From the NCBI GenBank assembly GCA_035499295.1, contig DATJZG010000080.1:1-64000 (forward strand): 64,000 nt of DNA, given 5' to 3'. Position numbers and translations under genes: made by a program. The DNA is from DATJZG01 sp035499295. Its GTDB lineage: Bacteria; Myxococcota; Myxococcia; Myxococcales; Anaeromyxobacteraceae. The notes below the pieces were generated by a model, which did not search any database, was not told the origin of the DNA, and saw only the letters and a program-made list of their open reading frames with translations. The first letter of the stretch is position 1. Each line of letters opens with the position of its first letter. This document shows, piece by piece, positions 25,103-35,300 of this stretch.

Positions 25103-26242
25103 GTGATGGAGCCGCGAGCGCTCCCGGCAGCGGGCGGGGCCGCCCATCCTCCGCCCCGGGCGCTCGCCGCCCTGCTCGCCGCTTCCTTCGGCCTGACCGC
25201 GCTCGTCCCCCTCACCAACGCCGGCCCCTACGGGGATCTGTCGCAGGCCTACACCGACCACCTGCACCACGCCCACGCCACCTGGGTCTTCCTCGCGAAG
25301 GGGCTCGACGTCTACCGGCTCCCGCTCGAGCAGTCGTCCCGCGGCGTCTACTTCCCGCACGAGACCGGCGCCTGGCCGCAGATGCCGGTGAACTACCCGC
25401 CCGGGATGTTCGCGGTGTTCCTGCCCCTGGCGCTCGCCGGCCGCTTCGTGCCCATGTCGCAGGAGACCTTCGGGCGCCTCGGAATCCTCTGGCTCCTCCT
25501 CCTCGCGCACCTCGCGCTCGCCGCCGTCTTCCTGCTCCTCTCCGAGCTCGACGCCGGCGGGCGGGCCATGGTGGGGGTGCTCGCCTGGATCTACCTCGTG
25601 CGCCTCGCCCTGCAGGGCTTCTACGACGTCGCCTTCATCGGCGCCGGCGCGCTGGCGCTGCGCGAGCTGCACCGCGAGCGCCCGCGCGGGGCCCTGCTCT
25701 GGCTCGCGGCGGCCGGCCTTCTCCACTACCGGGCGGTGGCGCTCGCCCCGGTGGGCCTCGCCGCCGTGCAGATGGCGGTGTGGGGCAAGAGCCCGCGGGA
25801 GTGGCCCTGGCGCGAGCTCGTCGCGGTGGCGGCGGCCGGGGCGCTGACGGTCTACACCTTCCTCCTCATGTGGCCGGTGGCCGAGCGCTACCTCGCCACG
25901 CTCCCGCCCACCCTCGCCGCCGTGGGCGCCGGCCCGCGCTTCTGGGCGGTCCTCGTGGCGAGCGCCGCAGTGGCGGCGGCCTCCCTCTGGCTCTCGGGCT
26001 GGCTCGTCTCCGCACTGGTGCTCACGGCCATGGGCATCGCGCTCACCGACATCTATGACTGGTGGCACGGGGCGGTGCTCCTGTTCGCGCCCATGGCGGT
26101 GGGAGCCATGCGCTCCCGCTCCGCCTCCTCTGCCCGGGCGGTGCTCCTGGGCTGGATCCTCCTCATGCAACCGCTCGGCTTCGACCAGACCCCGAGCGAC
26201 CTCTTTCGAGACTTCGCCGCCCGCTACCGTCCGCGCCCGTGA
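25103..26242 (+). CDS. Polytopic membrane protein, possible GT-C glycosyltransferase
   Basis: 379 residues, about nine to ten hydrophobic helices. A first extracytoplasmic loop carries SQAYTDHLHHAHATW and the segment MPVNYPPGMFAVFLPLA, resembling the DUF2029/GT87 family of polyprenyl-phosphate-dependent mannosyltransferases, but the match is loose. GTG at 25103 or ATG at 25106, three bases after the methyltransferase stop, suggests an operon. The pair may build or decorate a lipid-linked saccharide; this is inference. Confidence 0.7.
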   Translation: MMEPRALPAAGGAAHPPPRALAALLAASFGLTALVPLTNAGPYGDLSQAYTDHLHHAHATWVFLAKGLDVYRLPLEQSSRGVYFPHETGAWPQMPVNYPPGMFAVFLPLALAGRFVPMSQETFGRLGILWLLLLAHLALAAVFLLLSELDAGGRAMVGVLAWIYLVRLALQGFYDVAFIGAGALALRELHRERPRGALLWLAAAGLLHYRAVALAPVGLAAVQMAVWGKSPREWPWRELVAVAAAGALTVYTFLLMWPVAERYLATLPPTLAAVGAGPRFWAVLVASAAVAAASLWLSGWLVSALVLTAMGIALTDIYDWWHGAVLLFAPMAVGAMRSRSASSARAVLLGWILLMQPLGFDQTPSDLFRDFAARYRPRP

Positions 26243-26259
26243 GCCGCGCGGGAGGAGCG

Positions 26260-26763
26260 TCAGGGCTTCGGCTCGAGCGGCTCCGGGCGCAAGGCGGGCG
26301 CGTGGGCGGCCTCGTGGGCGAGGAGCTTGGCCTTCACCCCTACACCCCCGGCGTATCCCCCGAGCCGCCCCCCGCTCGCCACCACCCGGTGGCAGGGGAC
26401 GAGGATGGCGACCGGGTTGTGGTGGTTGGCGCCCCCCACCGCGCGGGCGGCCCCGGGCTGGCCCACCCGGCGCGCCACGTCCCCGTAGGTCCGCACCTCT
26501 CCCCAGGGAATGGCGACGAGCTCCTGCCAGACGCTCTGCCGGAAGGGGGTGCCGCGGAGGTCGAGCCGCGGCAGGCGCGGTACCTTCCCGGCGAAGTAGT
26601 CGGAGAGCGCCGCCAGCGCCGCCTCCAGGTTCGCGCGGGTGCGCGCGGTGATGGGGGGGCGCGCCCGCTCGCGGCCGCCGAAGCGGATGCCGCACACCCC
26701 CTCGTCGCTCGCCTCCACGGTGAGGGTTCCCACGGGGGAGCGGAACTTCGCGAGCGCCGTCAT
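26260..26763 (-). CDS. ogt: Methylated-DNA--protein-cysteine methyltransferase
   Basis: 167 residues. Suicide repair of O6-alkylguanine. Active-site motif ILVPCHRVV (Cys124) with the helix-turn-helix/arginine-finger segment TYGDVARRVGQPGAARAVG upstream. The N-terminal domain is the short Ogt-type form, with no Ada zinc domain. I chose the ATG at 26763, preceded by GGAGG 2 bases upstream. A TAGAGT hexamer 7 bases before the ATG could serve as -10. Confidence 0.95.
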   Translation of the reverse strand: MTALAKFRSPVGTLTVEASDEGVCGIRFGGRERARPPITARTRANLEAALAALSDYFAGKVPRLPRLDLRGTPFRQSVWQELVAIPWGEVRTYGDVARRVGQPGAARAVGGANHHNPVAILVPCHRVVASGGRLGGYAGGVGVKAKLLAHEAAHAPALRPEPLEPKP

Positions 26764-26841
26764 CGCCTCCACTCTAGACGGGAGCGCAGCGCCTTGTGAT
26801 CGCCCCGCCGGGGGCCCTCCGCGCGGCGCCCGGCGGTGCGC

Positions 26842-26847
26842 TATCCT
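26842..26847 (+). promoter_or_regulatory. -10 box of the small membrane protein gene
   Basis: TATCCT preceded by GC, ending 8 bases before the ATG at 26856. No -35 hexamer and no Shine-Dalgarno visible. Confidence 0.4.
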
Positions 26848-26855
26848 CACCGGCC

Positions 26856-27182
26856 ATGTCCCAGTGGCTCGTCCCGTTCCTGGTGGAGCTCGCCCTCTCG
26901 GCCCTGGTCCTCATGCTCGCCGTCGCCTGGGTGACCCCGAAGAACCCTCGCAACACCGTCGGCAGGGCCGTGCTGGTGTCGCTCGTCCTCTCGGCCGCCT
27001 GGACGCTCACGCTCGCCCGGTTCGGCTGGTTCCTCCTCGTCCCGCTGCTCCTCTACGCCTTCGTCTGGATGGTGGTCATCACCACCGCCTACAAGGTGAC
27101 CGTCCCGCGGGCCCTCCTCCTCGCCATCGCCCTCTCCTTCCTCTCCTGGCTGGTGCTGCTGGTCTTCGGGATCCCGGCTTGA
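26856..27182 (+). CDS. Small three- to four-helix membrane protein, unknown
   Basis: 108 residues, mostly hydrophobic: helices at about residues 5-25, 38-58, 58-80 and 86-105, with a short cytoplasmic TPKNPRNTVGR loop. No catalytic motif. The stop overlaps the TTG start of the ankyrin-repeat gene (TTGA), so the two are translationally coupled. Function unknown. Confidence 0.75.
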   Translation: MSQWLVPFLVELALSALVLMLAVAWVTPKNPRNTVGRAVLVSLVLSAAWTLTLARFGWFLLVPLLLYAFVWMVVITTAYKVTVPRALLLAIALSFLSWLVLLVFGIPA

Positions 27183-27694
27183 GGCCGTTCGTCCTCCTCC
27201 TCTGCCTCGCCCCGGGGGCCGCCTCCACCGGCCCGCCCTCGCAGGCCGACCTGGCGCGTGCCGCCTGGCTCGGCGACGTCGACGGGGTGAGGCGTCTGCT
27301 CGACGCCGGGGCCTCGCCGTCGGCCCGCACTCCGGCCGGATCGACCCCGCTCGGCATCGCCGCGCAGGGAGGGCAGGCCGAGGTGGTCGCGCTGCTCCTC
27401 GACCGCGGCGCCCCTCCCGACGCCCGCGGGGCAGACGGCTTTACCCCCCTCATGCAGGCCGCCGCCTCGGGCCAGGTGGCGGTGGCGCGCCTCCTCCTCC
27501 GGCGCGGTGCCAACCCCAACCTGCGCACGCCGGACGGGATCTCCGCCCTGGCGGTGGCGAGGCAGACCGAGCACCTGGCGGTGGCCCGCGCGCTCCTCGA
27601 CGCCGGGGCCGGCGACGAGGGCCGCCTGCGGCGCGCCCCGGCGGCGGGCGCGGGAGCGGGGCCCCTCACGCCGGGCGCAGGAAGCGCGCGATGA
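27179..27694 (+). CDS. Exported ankyrin-repeat protein
   Basis: 171 residues from the TTG at 27179. A signal-like hydrophobic start (LRPFVLLLCLAPGAAST) is followed by four ankyrin repeats: DLARAAWLGDVDGVRRLLDA, then STPLGIAAQGGQ..., FTPLMQAAASGQ... and ISALAVARQTEH..., each with the TPLxxAA/GxxxVxxLLL pattern. Likely a periplasmic protein-protein interaction module. The 3' end overlaps the convergent helicase gene by 29 bases. The start is inferred from the TTGA overlap and the signal. Confidence 0.8.
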   Translation: MRPFVLLLCLAPGAASTGPPSQADLARAAWLGDVDGVRRLLDAGASPSARTPAGSTPLGIAAQGGQAEVVALLLDRGAPPDARGADGFTPLMQAAASGQVAVARLLLRRGANPNLRTPDGISALAVARQTEHLAVARALLDAGAGDEGRLRRAPAAGAGAGPLTPGAGSAR

Positions 27695-29984
27695 CGCGCT
27701 TCTCCCCGATTCCCGGGAACACCGCCGTCACCTTGGCGTCCGGCCCGGCCCCGTCACAGCGGCGGACGAGCCCCTCGCCCAGGTTGGGGTGGAGCACCCG
27801 GTCCCCGGGCGCGAAGGGCGGGCGGGTTCCCTCCGGACGCTGGTCGTAGCTGTAGTCCACCGCCGGCCCCCGGGGCGCGCGCGCCGGCCGGGCCGGGGTC
27901 GCTGCCTCCCCGTCGTACTCGATGACCGGCTCGCCCGGAAGGGCGCCGGGGTGGCGCCGGACGACCGGTCCCTGGGGCGCCGGGCGCGCGGTCCGGGCGG
28001 CCAGGCCGAAGAGCTCGGGCGGCAGGTCTCCCAGGAAGCGGGAGGGCTCCCGATCGCGCCACCCGGGCCCTCCCTCCCCGTAGGCCATGCGCCGGCGCGC
28101 AAGCGAGAGGGCGAGCCGCGACTTGGCCCTCGTCATGCCCACGTAGCAGAGGCGACGCTCCTCGTCGAGCTCGGCAGCCCTCTCCCCGCCCGGCACATCC
28201 CGGCGCCACGGGCGCTCGTAGGGGAGCATGCCCTCCTCCAGGCCGGCGATGGTGACCGCCTCGAACTCCAGCCCCTTGGCGGCGTGCAGCGTCATGAGGG
28301 CCACCCGACCCTCCGGCGTGGGCGCGTCCGCCTCCCCGAGGAGCGCGATCTGTTCGAGAAACCGGGCCAGCGGCGGGGGGCGCGCCTCGTCGGGGTCCCG
28401 CGGCGCGGGCTCGCGAACCTGGGCCTCGTCGAACTCGCGCGCCGCCGCCACCAGCTCGAGCAGGTTTTCCGCCTTCTCCACCGACTCGTCGGTCCCCTCC
28501 GCCCGCAGCCGCTCCAGCAGACCGCTGCGGGTGAGGGCCTCCTGCACCGCCACCCCGGCGTCCTGGCCGCCCACGTCGGCGGCGAGCGAGGCCACCACCG
28601 CGTGAAACTCCCCCAGGCTCCGGCGCGCCGCCGCCTTGAGCTCGGCGATCTCGTCGCGGCGCCCGAGCGCCTCGAAGAGCGAGATTCCCCGCTCGACGGC
28701 GAAGGACTGCAGGCGCTCGACGGTCTTCTCCCCGATCCCGCGGGCCGGGCGGTTGAGGACGCGCGCCAGGTCGAGGTCGGAGGCAGGGGAGAGCGAAAGG
28801 CGCAGGTAGGCGGCGGCATCGCGCACCTCGGCGCGCTCGAAGAAGCTCGTGCCGCGCACGATCACGTAGGGGATGCGGCTCGCCCGGAGCGCCGCCTCGA
28901 TGGGGCGCGACTGCGCGTTCACCCGGTAGAGCACGGCGATCTCGTCGCCGCGGGTTCCGCGGGCGCGCTCCTCCTCCACGGCCGCGGCGATGCGCTGCGC
29001 CTCTTCGTGCTCGTCCTGGGCCACGAGCAGCTTCAGCGAGGCGCCCGCCTCCCGCTCCGTCCACAGCTTCTTCTCGCGCCGGCGCGAGGCGCGGGAGATG
29101 ACGGCGTGGGCGGCGGCGAGCACGTTGCCGGTGGACCGGTAGTTCTGCTCCAGCTTCACCACCCGCGTCCCGGGGAAGTCCTTGTCGAAGTCGAGGATGT
29201 TGCTCACGTCCGCGCCGCGCCAGCGGTAGATGGCCTGGTCGTCGTCCCCCACCACGCAGACGCTCTCGGCGTGGGCGCTCAGGAGCTTGAGGAGGCGGTA
29301 CTGGGCCGGGCTCGTGTCCTGGAACTCGTCCACCAGGATGTGGCGGAAGCGGCGCTCCCAGCGCGCGCGCAGGTCGGGGTCGGCCTCGAGCAGTTGCGCG
29401 GGCCGGAGCAGGAGGTCGCCGAAGTCGACCGCGCCGGCCCGGGCGAGCGCCCGCTCGTAGCGGCGCCAGACCTCCAGGCACCGCTCGCCTTCGGCATCCA
29501 CCTCCTCGAGCCGGACCTCCGTCGGAGACAGCCCCAGGTTCTTCCAGCGGTCGATGCGGGAGAGGACCTCGCGCGTCCCTAGGCTCTCGTCCGCGATCCC
29601 CATCTCGGCGAGCAGCCGCTTCACCAGCGTGCGCTGGTCGTCGTCGTCGTAGATGGCGAAGGCGGGCGGGAGGCCGGCGCGGGCGGCCTCGCGCCGCAGG
29701 AAGCGGGCGCCGAAGGCGTGGAAGGTCTGCACCCACGCCTCCCGCCCCGCCGGCCCGAGGAGCGCCTCGAGGCGCTCCCGCATCTCGCCCGCGGCCTTGT
29801 TGGTGAAGGTGACGGCGAGCACGTGCCAGGGCGCGACGCCGCCGTCGCGCACCAGGCGGGCGAGGCGGTGGACGATGACGCGCGTCTTCCCCGACCCGGC
29901 CCCGGCCAGGACGAGCAGCGGCCCTCCGCGGTGGAGGACCGCCTCCCGCTGCTCCGCGTTCAGGTCGTCGAGTAGGGGATCCAT
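27666..29984 (-). CDS. pcrA: UvrD/PcrA-type DNA helicase
   Basis: 772 residues, superfamily 1A 3'-5' helicase for repair and replication restart. Motif I LAGAGSGKTR, Ia AVTFTNKAA, II VDEFQDTS, III GDDDQAIYRWRGA, IV LEQNYRST, V VALMTLHAAKGLEF and VI RRLCYVGMTRAKSRL are all intact. The C-terminal 110 residues form the PcrA-type tail with a Tudor-like FAPGDRVLHPNLGEG segment that in PcrA/UvrD contacts RNA polymerase. The ATG at 29984 lies 9 bases from a TATGGT hexamer. uvrD and pcrA are not distinguishable here. Confidence 0.93.
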   Translation of the reverse strand: MDPLLDDLNAEQREAVLHRGGPLLVLAGAGSGKTRVIVHRLARLVRDGGVAPWHVLAVTFTNKAAGEMRERLEALLGPAGREAWVQTFHAFGARFLRREAARAGLPPAFAIYDDDDQRTLVKRLLAEMGIADESLGTREVLSRIDRWKNLGLSPTEVRLEEVDAEGERCLEVWRRYERALARAGAVDFGDLLLRPAQLLEADPDLRARWERRFRHILVDEFQDTSPAQYRLLKLLSAHAESVCVVGDDDQAIYRWRGADVSNILDFDKDFPGTRVVKLEQNYRSTGNVLAAAHAVISRASRRREKKLWTEREAGASLKLLVAQDEHEEAQRIAAAVEEERARGTRGDEIAVLYRVNAQSRPIEAALRASRIPYVIVRGTSFFERAEVRDAAAYLRLSLSPASDLDLARVLNRPARGIGEKTVERLQSFAVERGISLFEALGRRDEIAELKAAARRSLGEFHAVVASLAADVGGQDAGVAVQEALTRSGLLERLRAEGTDESVEKAENLLELVAAAREFDEAQVREPAPRDPDEARPPPLARFLEQIALLGEADAPTPEGRVALMTLHAAKGLEFEAVTIAGLEEGMLPYERPWRRDVPGGERAAELDEERRLCYVGMTRAKSRLALSLARRRMAYGEGGPGWRDREPSRFLGDLPPELFGLAARTARPAPQGPVVRRHPGALPGEPVIEYDGEAATPARPARAPRGPAVDYSYDQRPEGTRPPFAPGDRVLHPNLGEGLVRRCDGAGPDAKVTAVFPGIGEKRVIARFLRPA

Positions 29985-30047
29985 GGACGGGCGACCATAA
30001 CCCAGAGCACCCCTTCCCGGGGGACGCTCCCCCGCCCCTCCCCGGGC

Positions 30048-30076
30048 TTTGCCACGGCCCCTCTTTCCCGTCAGAT
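30048..30076 (+). promoter_or_regulatory. Candidate promoter of the RNase J gene
   Basis: TTTGCC (30048-30053), 17-base spacer, TCAGAT (30071-30076), 9 bases before the ATG. Moderate hexamer scores; no Shine-Dalgarno between. Confidence 0.35.
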
Positions 30077-30085
30077 TGTCGAGCC

Positions 30086-31738
30086 ATGGCCCATCCGGTC
30101 CGCATCGTCGCCCTGGGCGGCCTGGGCGAGATCGGGATGAACTGCCTCGCCCTCGAGTGCGACGGCCGGGTGGCGGTGGTGGACTGCGGCCTCCTCTTCC
30201 CGGCGGAGAACCTGGGGGTGGAGGCCGTCGCCCCCGACCTCTCCTGGCTGGAGGAGCGCCGCGAGCGGGTGGGGGCGGTGCTCGTCACCCATGGCCACGA
30301 GGACCACATCGGCGCGCTCCCGCTCCTGCTCCGGCGGGTCCCGGTCCCGGTCTACGGTCCGCGGCTCGCCCTCGCCCTGCTGCGCCCGCGCCTCGTCGAG
30401 CTGGGCGTGAAGGCGGACCTGCGGGAGGTGCGGGCGGGCGAGTCGGTGTGCGTCGGGGCCTCCTCCCCGTTCTCGGCGGAGTTCGTGGCGGTGACTCATT
30501 CCATCCCGGACGCCTGCGGGCTCGCCCTCTCCACGCCGCAGGGGCTTCTCGTCCACTCGGGCGACTTCAAGATCGACGAGCGCCCACTCGATGGCCGGCG
30601 CACCGACCTCGCGCGCTTCGAGGCCCTCGGCCGAGCGGGGGTGCGGCTCCTCCTCTCCGACTCCACCAACTCGGACCGGCCCGGTCACTCCCTCTCGGAG
30701 GCGGAAGTGGCCCCGGCGCTCGGCCAGGCCATGGACGGGGTGCCGGGCCGGGTCTGGGTGGCCTGCTTCGCCTCCCATCTCCACCGAATCCAGGAGGTCG
30801 CCGACGCCGCGCGCGCCCACGGGCGTCGCCTCGCCCTGCTGGGGCGGTCGATGGAGGAGAACGTCCGCCTCGGCATCGAGCTCGGCTACCTGCGCCTGCC
30901 CGCCGGCCAGGTCGCCTCCCCGGACGAGGCGAGCTCGCTCCCGCGGCGCGAGCTGTGCGCGCTCGTCACCGGGACCCAGGGCGAGCCCCGCAGCGCTCTC
31001 GCCCGGCTCGCGCGGGGGGAACTCCCGGGGATGGCGGTGGCACCGGGCGACCGGGTGCTCCTCTCCTCCCGCTTCATCCCCGGGAACGAGGTCGCCATCG
31101 GCCGCGCCCTGGACGGCCTCGCCCGGCTCGGGGCCGAGGTCCTTTGGGAGGAGCACCGATCCCTGCACGCCTCCGGCCACGCCCAGGAGGAGGAGCAGCG
31201 CCAGCTCCTCCGCCTCGCTCGCCCCGAGCACTTCATCCCCATTCACGGCGCCTTCCGCCACCTGGTCCGCCACGCGGGGCACGCCGGCCTGGAAGGCGTT
31301 CCGGAAGGGCGGCGCCACGTCCTCGTCGACGGCGAGGTGCTCGAGATCGCGGACGGCGGGGTGCGGCTCCTGGAGGAGACCGTGGCCTCGGGACGCACCT
31401 ACCTGGAGCGGGACCTGGGCTTCACCGCGGTGGCCGACTCCGTGATACGAGAACGCCGCATGCTCGCCGAGCGCGGCCTGGTGGTGGCGGTGGTGGCGGT
31501 CGACCGCGTCGCCCGCGAGCTGGCCCGGCCGCCGGAGATCCGCGCTGCCGGGGCGGCGGGGCTCTCGGGGCGCGAGCCGGAGCTCGCGGCCGAGATCGGC
31601 CGCGCGCTGGCGGAGCTGCCGGGCCCGGAGCGGGAGGGGGCGCGCCTGGAGGAGGCTCTCTCCCGGTCGCTGGGGCGGTGGTTCCGGCGCGAGCTCGGGC
31701 GGCGCCCGCTGGTTCGAGCCGTGGTCCTCGAGGTCTAG
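30086..31738 (+). CDS. rnj: Ribonuclease J
   Basis: 550 residues. Metallo-beta-lactamase/beta-CASP ribonuclease with 5'-3' exo- and endonuclease activity in mRNA decay and rRNA maturation. Opening RIVALGGLGEIGMNC, metal-binding THGHEDHIGALP, the His of VTHSIPDACGL, the Asp of HSGDFKID, the beta-CASP segment and the late motif ASGHAQEEE with FIPIHGAF. The C-terminal RNase J domain (residues 440-550) is present. It shares the transcript with the YajQ gene 16 bases downstream. Confidence 0.95.
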   Translation: MAHPVRIVALGGLGEIGMNCLALECDGRVAVVDCGLLFPAENLGVEAVAPDLSWLEERRERVGAVLVTHGHEDHIGALPLLLRRVPVPVYGPRLALALLRPRLVELGVKADLREVRAGESVCVGASSPFSAEFVAVTHSIPDACGLALSTPQGLLVHSGDFKIDERPLDGRRTDLARFEALGRAGVRLLLSDSTNSDRPGHSLSEAEVAPALGQAMDGVPGRVWVACFASHLHRIQEVADAARAHGRRLALLGRSMEENVRLGIELGYLRLPAGQVASPDEASSLPRRELCALVTGTQGEPRSALARLARGELPGMAVAPGDRVLLSSRFIPGNEVAIGRALDGLARLGAEVLWEEHRSLHASGHAQEEEQRQLLRLARPEHFIPIHGAFRHLVRHAGHAGLEGVPEGRRHVLVDGEVLEIADGGVRLLEETVASGRTYLERDLGFTAVADSVIRERRMLAERGLVVAVVAVDRVARELARPPEIRAAGAAGLSGREPELAAEIGRALAELPGPEREGARLEEALSRSLGRWFRRELGRRPLVRAVVLEV

Positions 31739-31754
31739 AGGCAAGGAGGAGAAG

Positions 31755-32243
31755 ATGCCGAGCTTCGACGTGGTCTCCGAGCTCAACCTGATGGAGCTCG
31801 AGAACGGCTTGAACCAGGCGAGGAAGGAGATCGCCCAGCGGTTCGACTTCAAGGGGACGGCCACCGACCTCGAGCGCCAGCCCGACGGCGGCATCCTGCT
31901 CAAGGCCAACAGCGAGGGGCGGATCGACGCGGCGCTCACGGTCCTCATGGAGAAGCTCGCCAAGCGCGGCGTCCCGCTGGAGGGGCTCGACCCTCAGACG
32001 GTGGAGCCCGCCGCCCAGGGGCACGTGAAGAAGCTGGTGAAGCTCCGGCGCGGGTTGAAGCAGGAGGATGCGAAGAGGATCGTGGCGCTCTTGAAGGAGA
32101 GCGGCCTCAAGGTGCAGTCCGCCATCCAGGGCGAGATGGTGCGCGTCACCGGCAAGAAGAAGGACGACCTGCAGTCGGCGATGCAACTCGTCCGCGGCGC
32201 GTCCCTGGGGATCCCCATCCAGTTCCAGAACTTCCGGGACTGA
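31755..32243 (+). CDS. yajQ: YajQ family nucleotide-binding protein
   Basis: 162 residues, full family length. MPSFDVVSELNLMELENGLNQ and the RFDFKGT motif are diagnostic, and the C-terminal GIPIQFQNFRD is the family end. YajQ proteins have two ferredoxin-like folds that bind nucleic acid, and some bind cyclic di-GMP. A strong AAGGAGGAGA site precedes the ATG. Cotranscription with RNase J hints at an RNA-related role, but that is inference. Confidence 0.95.
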   Translation: MPSFDVVSELNLMELENGLNQARKEIAQRFDFKGTATDLERQPDGGILLKANSEGRIDAALTVLMEKLAKRGVPLEGLDPQTVEPAAQGHVKKLVKLRRGLKQEDAKRIVALLKESGLKVQSAIQGEMVRVTGKKKDDLQSAMQLVRGASLGIPIQFQNFRD

Positions 32244-32250
32244 ACGAAAC

Positions 32251-32319
32251 GCCGGGGGAGGGCGGGCGCCCTCCCCCCCGGCAATGGCGACGCCCCCGGC
32301 AGGAAGGATGCCGGGGGCG
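32251..32319. terminator. Tandem hairpins between convergent genes
   Basis: First stem: GCCGGGGGAGGGC (32251-32263) with GCCCTCCCCCCCGGC (32268-32282), two-base bulge. Second stem: CGCCCCCGGCA (32291-32301) with TGCCGGGGGCG (32309-32319), perfect. No T-runs. They separate yajQ from the giant lipoprotein gene. Confidence 0.55.
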
Positions 32320-32349
32320 CCGCGCCAGCGCGAGAGCGATCGCGCCGGC

Positions 32350-35300
32350 CTACTTGCAGGTGTTGAGGAACACCGCCACGCTGTCCGCGTAGCTGTTCGC
32401 CACCACCAGATCGGGTCTGCCGTCCCCGTTCATGTCCGCCACCCCGATCCCGTAGGTCACGTCGGTCGTGTTGATGGGGACGTTCAGCATGGCGTTGAAG
32501 GTGCCGTCTCCCTTGCCGGTGAAGATCCCGAGCTGCGACGCCCCCACCGCGTCCCAGTAGTTCACGACCGCGATGTCCATCTTGCCGTCGCCGTTGAAGT
32601 CGCCGGCGGCCAGGGCGGCGGCGTTCAGGTTGGGCATCGCCGGGCTCATCTTGTAGGCGGCACCCTGCGTGAGCGTGCCCGCGTTGTTGAGGAGGACCGA
32701 GATCGAGCCGTAGGCCGTGTCGGCGGTGACCACCTCCGGGTACCCGTTTCCGTTCAGGTCCACCACCACGATCTTGTTGGCGATGGTGCTCACGGGAGTG
32801 CTGGTCGCCGCCGTCGCGATGGCCGCCGGGGTCTGCACCAGCGCCGTGGCCGGGTTGAAGGCGCCGCCTCCCTTGCCGGTGAACATGGTGACGGCACCGG
32901 TGCCGCCGTACGAGCCGCCGACGACGATGTCCGGGATGCCGTCCTTGTTCATGTCGGCGACGGCCACGTCGTACGGCAGGAAGCCGGCCTGGAGGACGGG
33001 CAGCATGGCCTGGAAGACCCCGTTGCCCATGTTCTCGTAAATGATGATGCCGGCGTTCTGGGCCGCCATGATGATGTCGGGCTTCCCGTCTCCGGTGACG
33101 TCCGCCACGGTGACGCCCAGCATGAGGAGGTCGGTCGGGTACTTCGCCACCGTCTGGAAGGTGGCGTTGCCGTTCCCCAGGAAGACGAGCCCCTCGCCGG
33201 CGTTGGTGGCGTAGTTGCTCACCACCACGTCGAGGTTGTGGTCGCCGTTGAAGTCCCCGAGCGCGATCCGGCCGGAGCTGGCGTCCATGCTGGTGGAGGT
33301 CCCGAGCGTGAGCACCCCGGTCGCGCTTCCGGTGAAGATACCGAGGTTGCTCGTGGTGCTCCCCTGGTCCACGTAGACCACGTCCGGGTAGCCGTCGCCG
33401 TTGAAGTCGCCGACGACGAGCCAGATGGGGTTCTGGCCCGGGGTGGAGTAGGTGGCCTCGGTGAAGGTGATCGAGGCGCAGGCGGCGGTACACTTCCCGG
33501 AGACGCACTGCGGAGTGGTGCCGGAGCAGGTCGTGCCGCAGGCCCCGCAGTTCTTGGGATCGGTCTGGGTGTTGGTGCAGGTGCCGCTGCAGGTGGTCGC
33601 GAGCCCGGCCGGGCAGGCGCACTTGCTCGACTTGCAGTTCATGCCGCCGCTGCAGGTCGTCCCCACCGAGTTGCCGGTGCCGGTGGTGCAGTTGCCGGTG
33701 GCGCCGCAGTAGGTGTTGTTGGTGGTCGGGTCGATGCAGCTGCCGCCGCAGACCAGGTCGCCCGAGATGCACACGGTCACGCACCCGCCCTGGTAGCAAG
33801 ACTGGCCGCCGGTGCACGTCGTTCCCTTGGTGGTCGAGGAGCACGTTCCCGAGGCACCGCAGTAGGTGAGATCGCTGAGCGGGTTGATGCAAACCCCGTT
33901 GCAGTTGATCTCGCCGGTCGGGCAGGTGACGCTGCAAACCCCAGCGACGCAGGCGGCGCCGCTCGCGCAGGTCGTGCCGCAGGTGCCGCAGTTGTTGGGA
34001 TCGTTCTGGGTGTTGGCGCAGTAGGTGGCCGTTCCCGTCGACGGGCAGGCGGTCTCGCTCGCGACGCAGCTCACCGCGCACTTGCCCGCGGTGCAGAGCT
34101 CGCCCGACGGGCACACCGTCCCGCAGCCGCCGCAGTTGTTGGGATCGTTCTGGGTGTTGGCGCAGTAGGTGGCCGTTCCCGTGGAGGGGCAGGCGGTCTG
34201 GGTGGGGACGCAGCTCACGACGCACTTCCCCCCGGAGCAGAGCTCACCCGACGGGCACACCGTCCCGCAGGCGCCGCAGTTGTTCGGGTCGTTCGCCGTG
34301 GTGGCGCAGTAGGTGGCCGTCCCCGTGGAAGGACAGGCGATCGCGGGCGAGACGCAGCTCACCACGCACTTGCCCGAGGAGCAGAGCTCGCCCGAGGGGC
34401 ACACCGTCCCGCAGGCGCCGCAGTTGTTCGGGTCGTTCGCCGTGGTGGCGCAGAAGGTGGGCGCCGCCGTCGGGCAGGCCGTCTGCGAGGTCGCGCAGGT
34501 CTGCACGCACTTGCCCGACGAGCAGAGCTGCCCGGCGGCGCAGAGGGTCCCACAGGCGCCGCAGTTGTTCGGGTCGTTCGCGGTGTTGGCGCAGTAGGTG
34601 GCCGTCCCGGTCGCGGGGCACGCGGTCTCGCCGGCGACGCAGCTCACCGCGCATTTGCCCGAGGAGCAGAGCTCGCCCGAGGGGCACACCGTCCCGCAGG
34701 CGCCGCAGTTGCTCGGATCGTTCGCCGTGGTGGTGCAGAAGGTGGGCGCCGCCGTCGGGCAGGCCGTCTGGCTCGCCACGCAGGTCGCCGCGCACTTGCC
34801 CGAGGAGCAGAGCTCGCCCGCCGGGCACACGATTCCGCACCCGCCGCAGTTGTTCGGGTCGTTCGCCGTGGTGGCGCAGAAGGTCGGCGCCTCCGTCGGG
34901 CAGGCCGTCTGCGAGGTCGCGCAGGTCTGCACGCACTTGCCAGCCGCGCAGAGCTGGCCGGGGGCGCAGGCGGATCCGCAGGCGCCGCAGTTGTTCGGGT
35001 CGTTCTGGGTGTTGGCGCAGTAGGTCGCCGTCCCGGTGGACGGGCAGGCGGTCTCGCTCGAGACGCAGCTCACCACGCACGTCCCGCCCGAGCACAGCTC
35101 TCCCGAGGGGCACGCCTTGCTGCAGGCACCGCAGTTGTTGGGATCGTTCTGGGTGTTGGCGCAGTACGCGGTCGAGCCGCTCCCGCAAGCGGCCGGTGTC
35201 GCACTCGGGCAGGCGCACGCGCCGCTCACGCACTGCTCTCCGAGCGGGCAGGTCTTGCCGCAGGCGCCGCAGTTGTTCGCGTCGGTGGCCGTGGTGGCGC

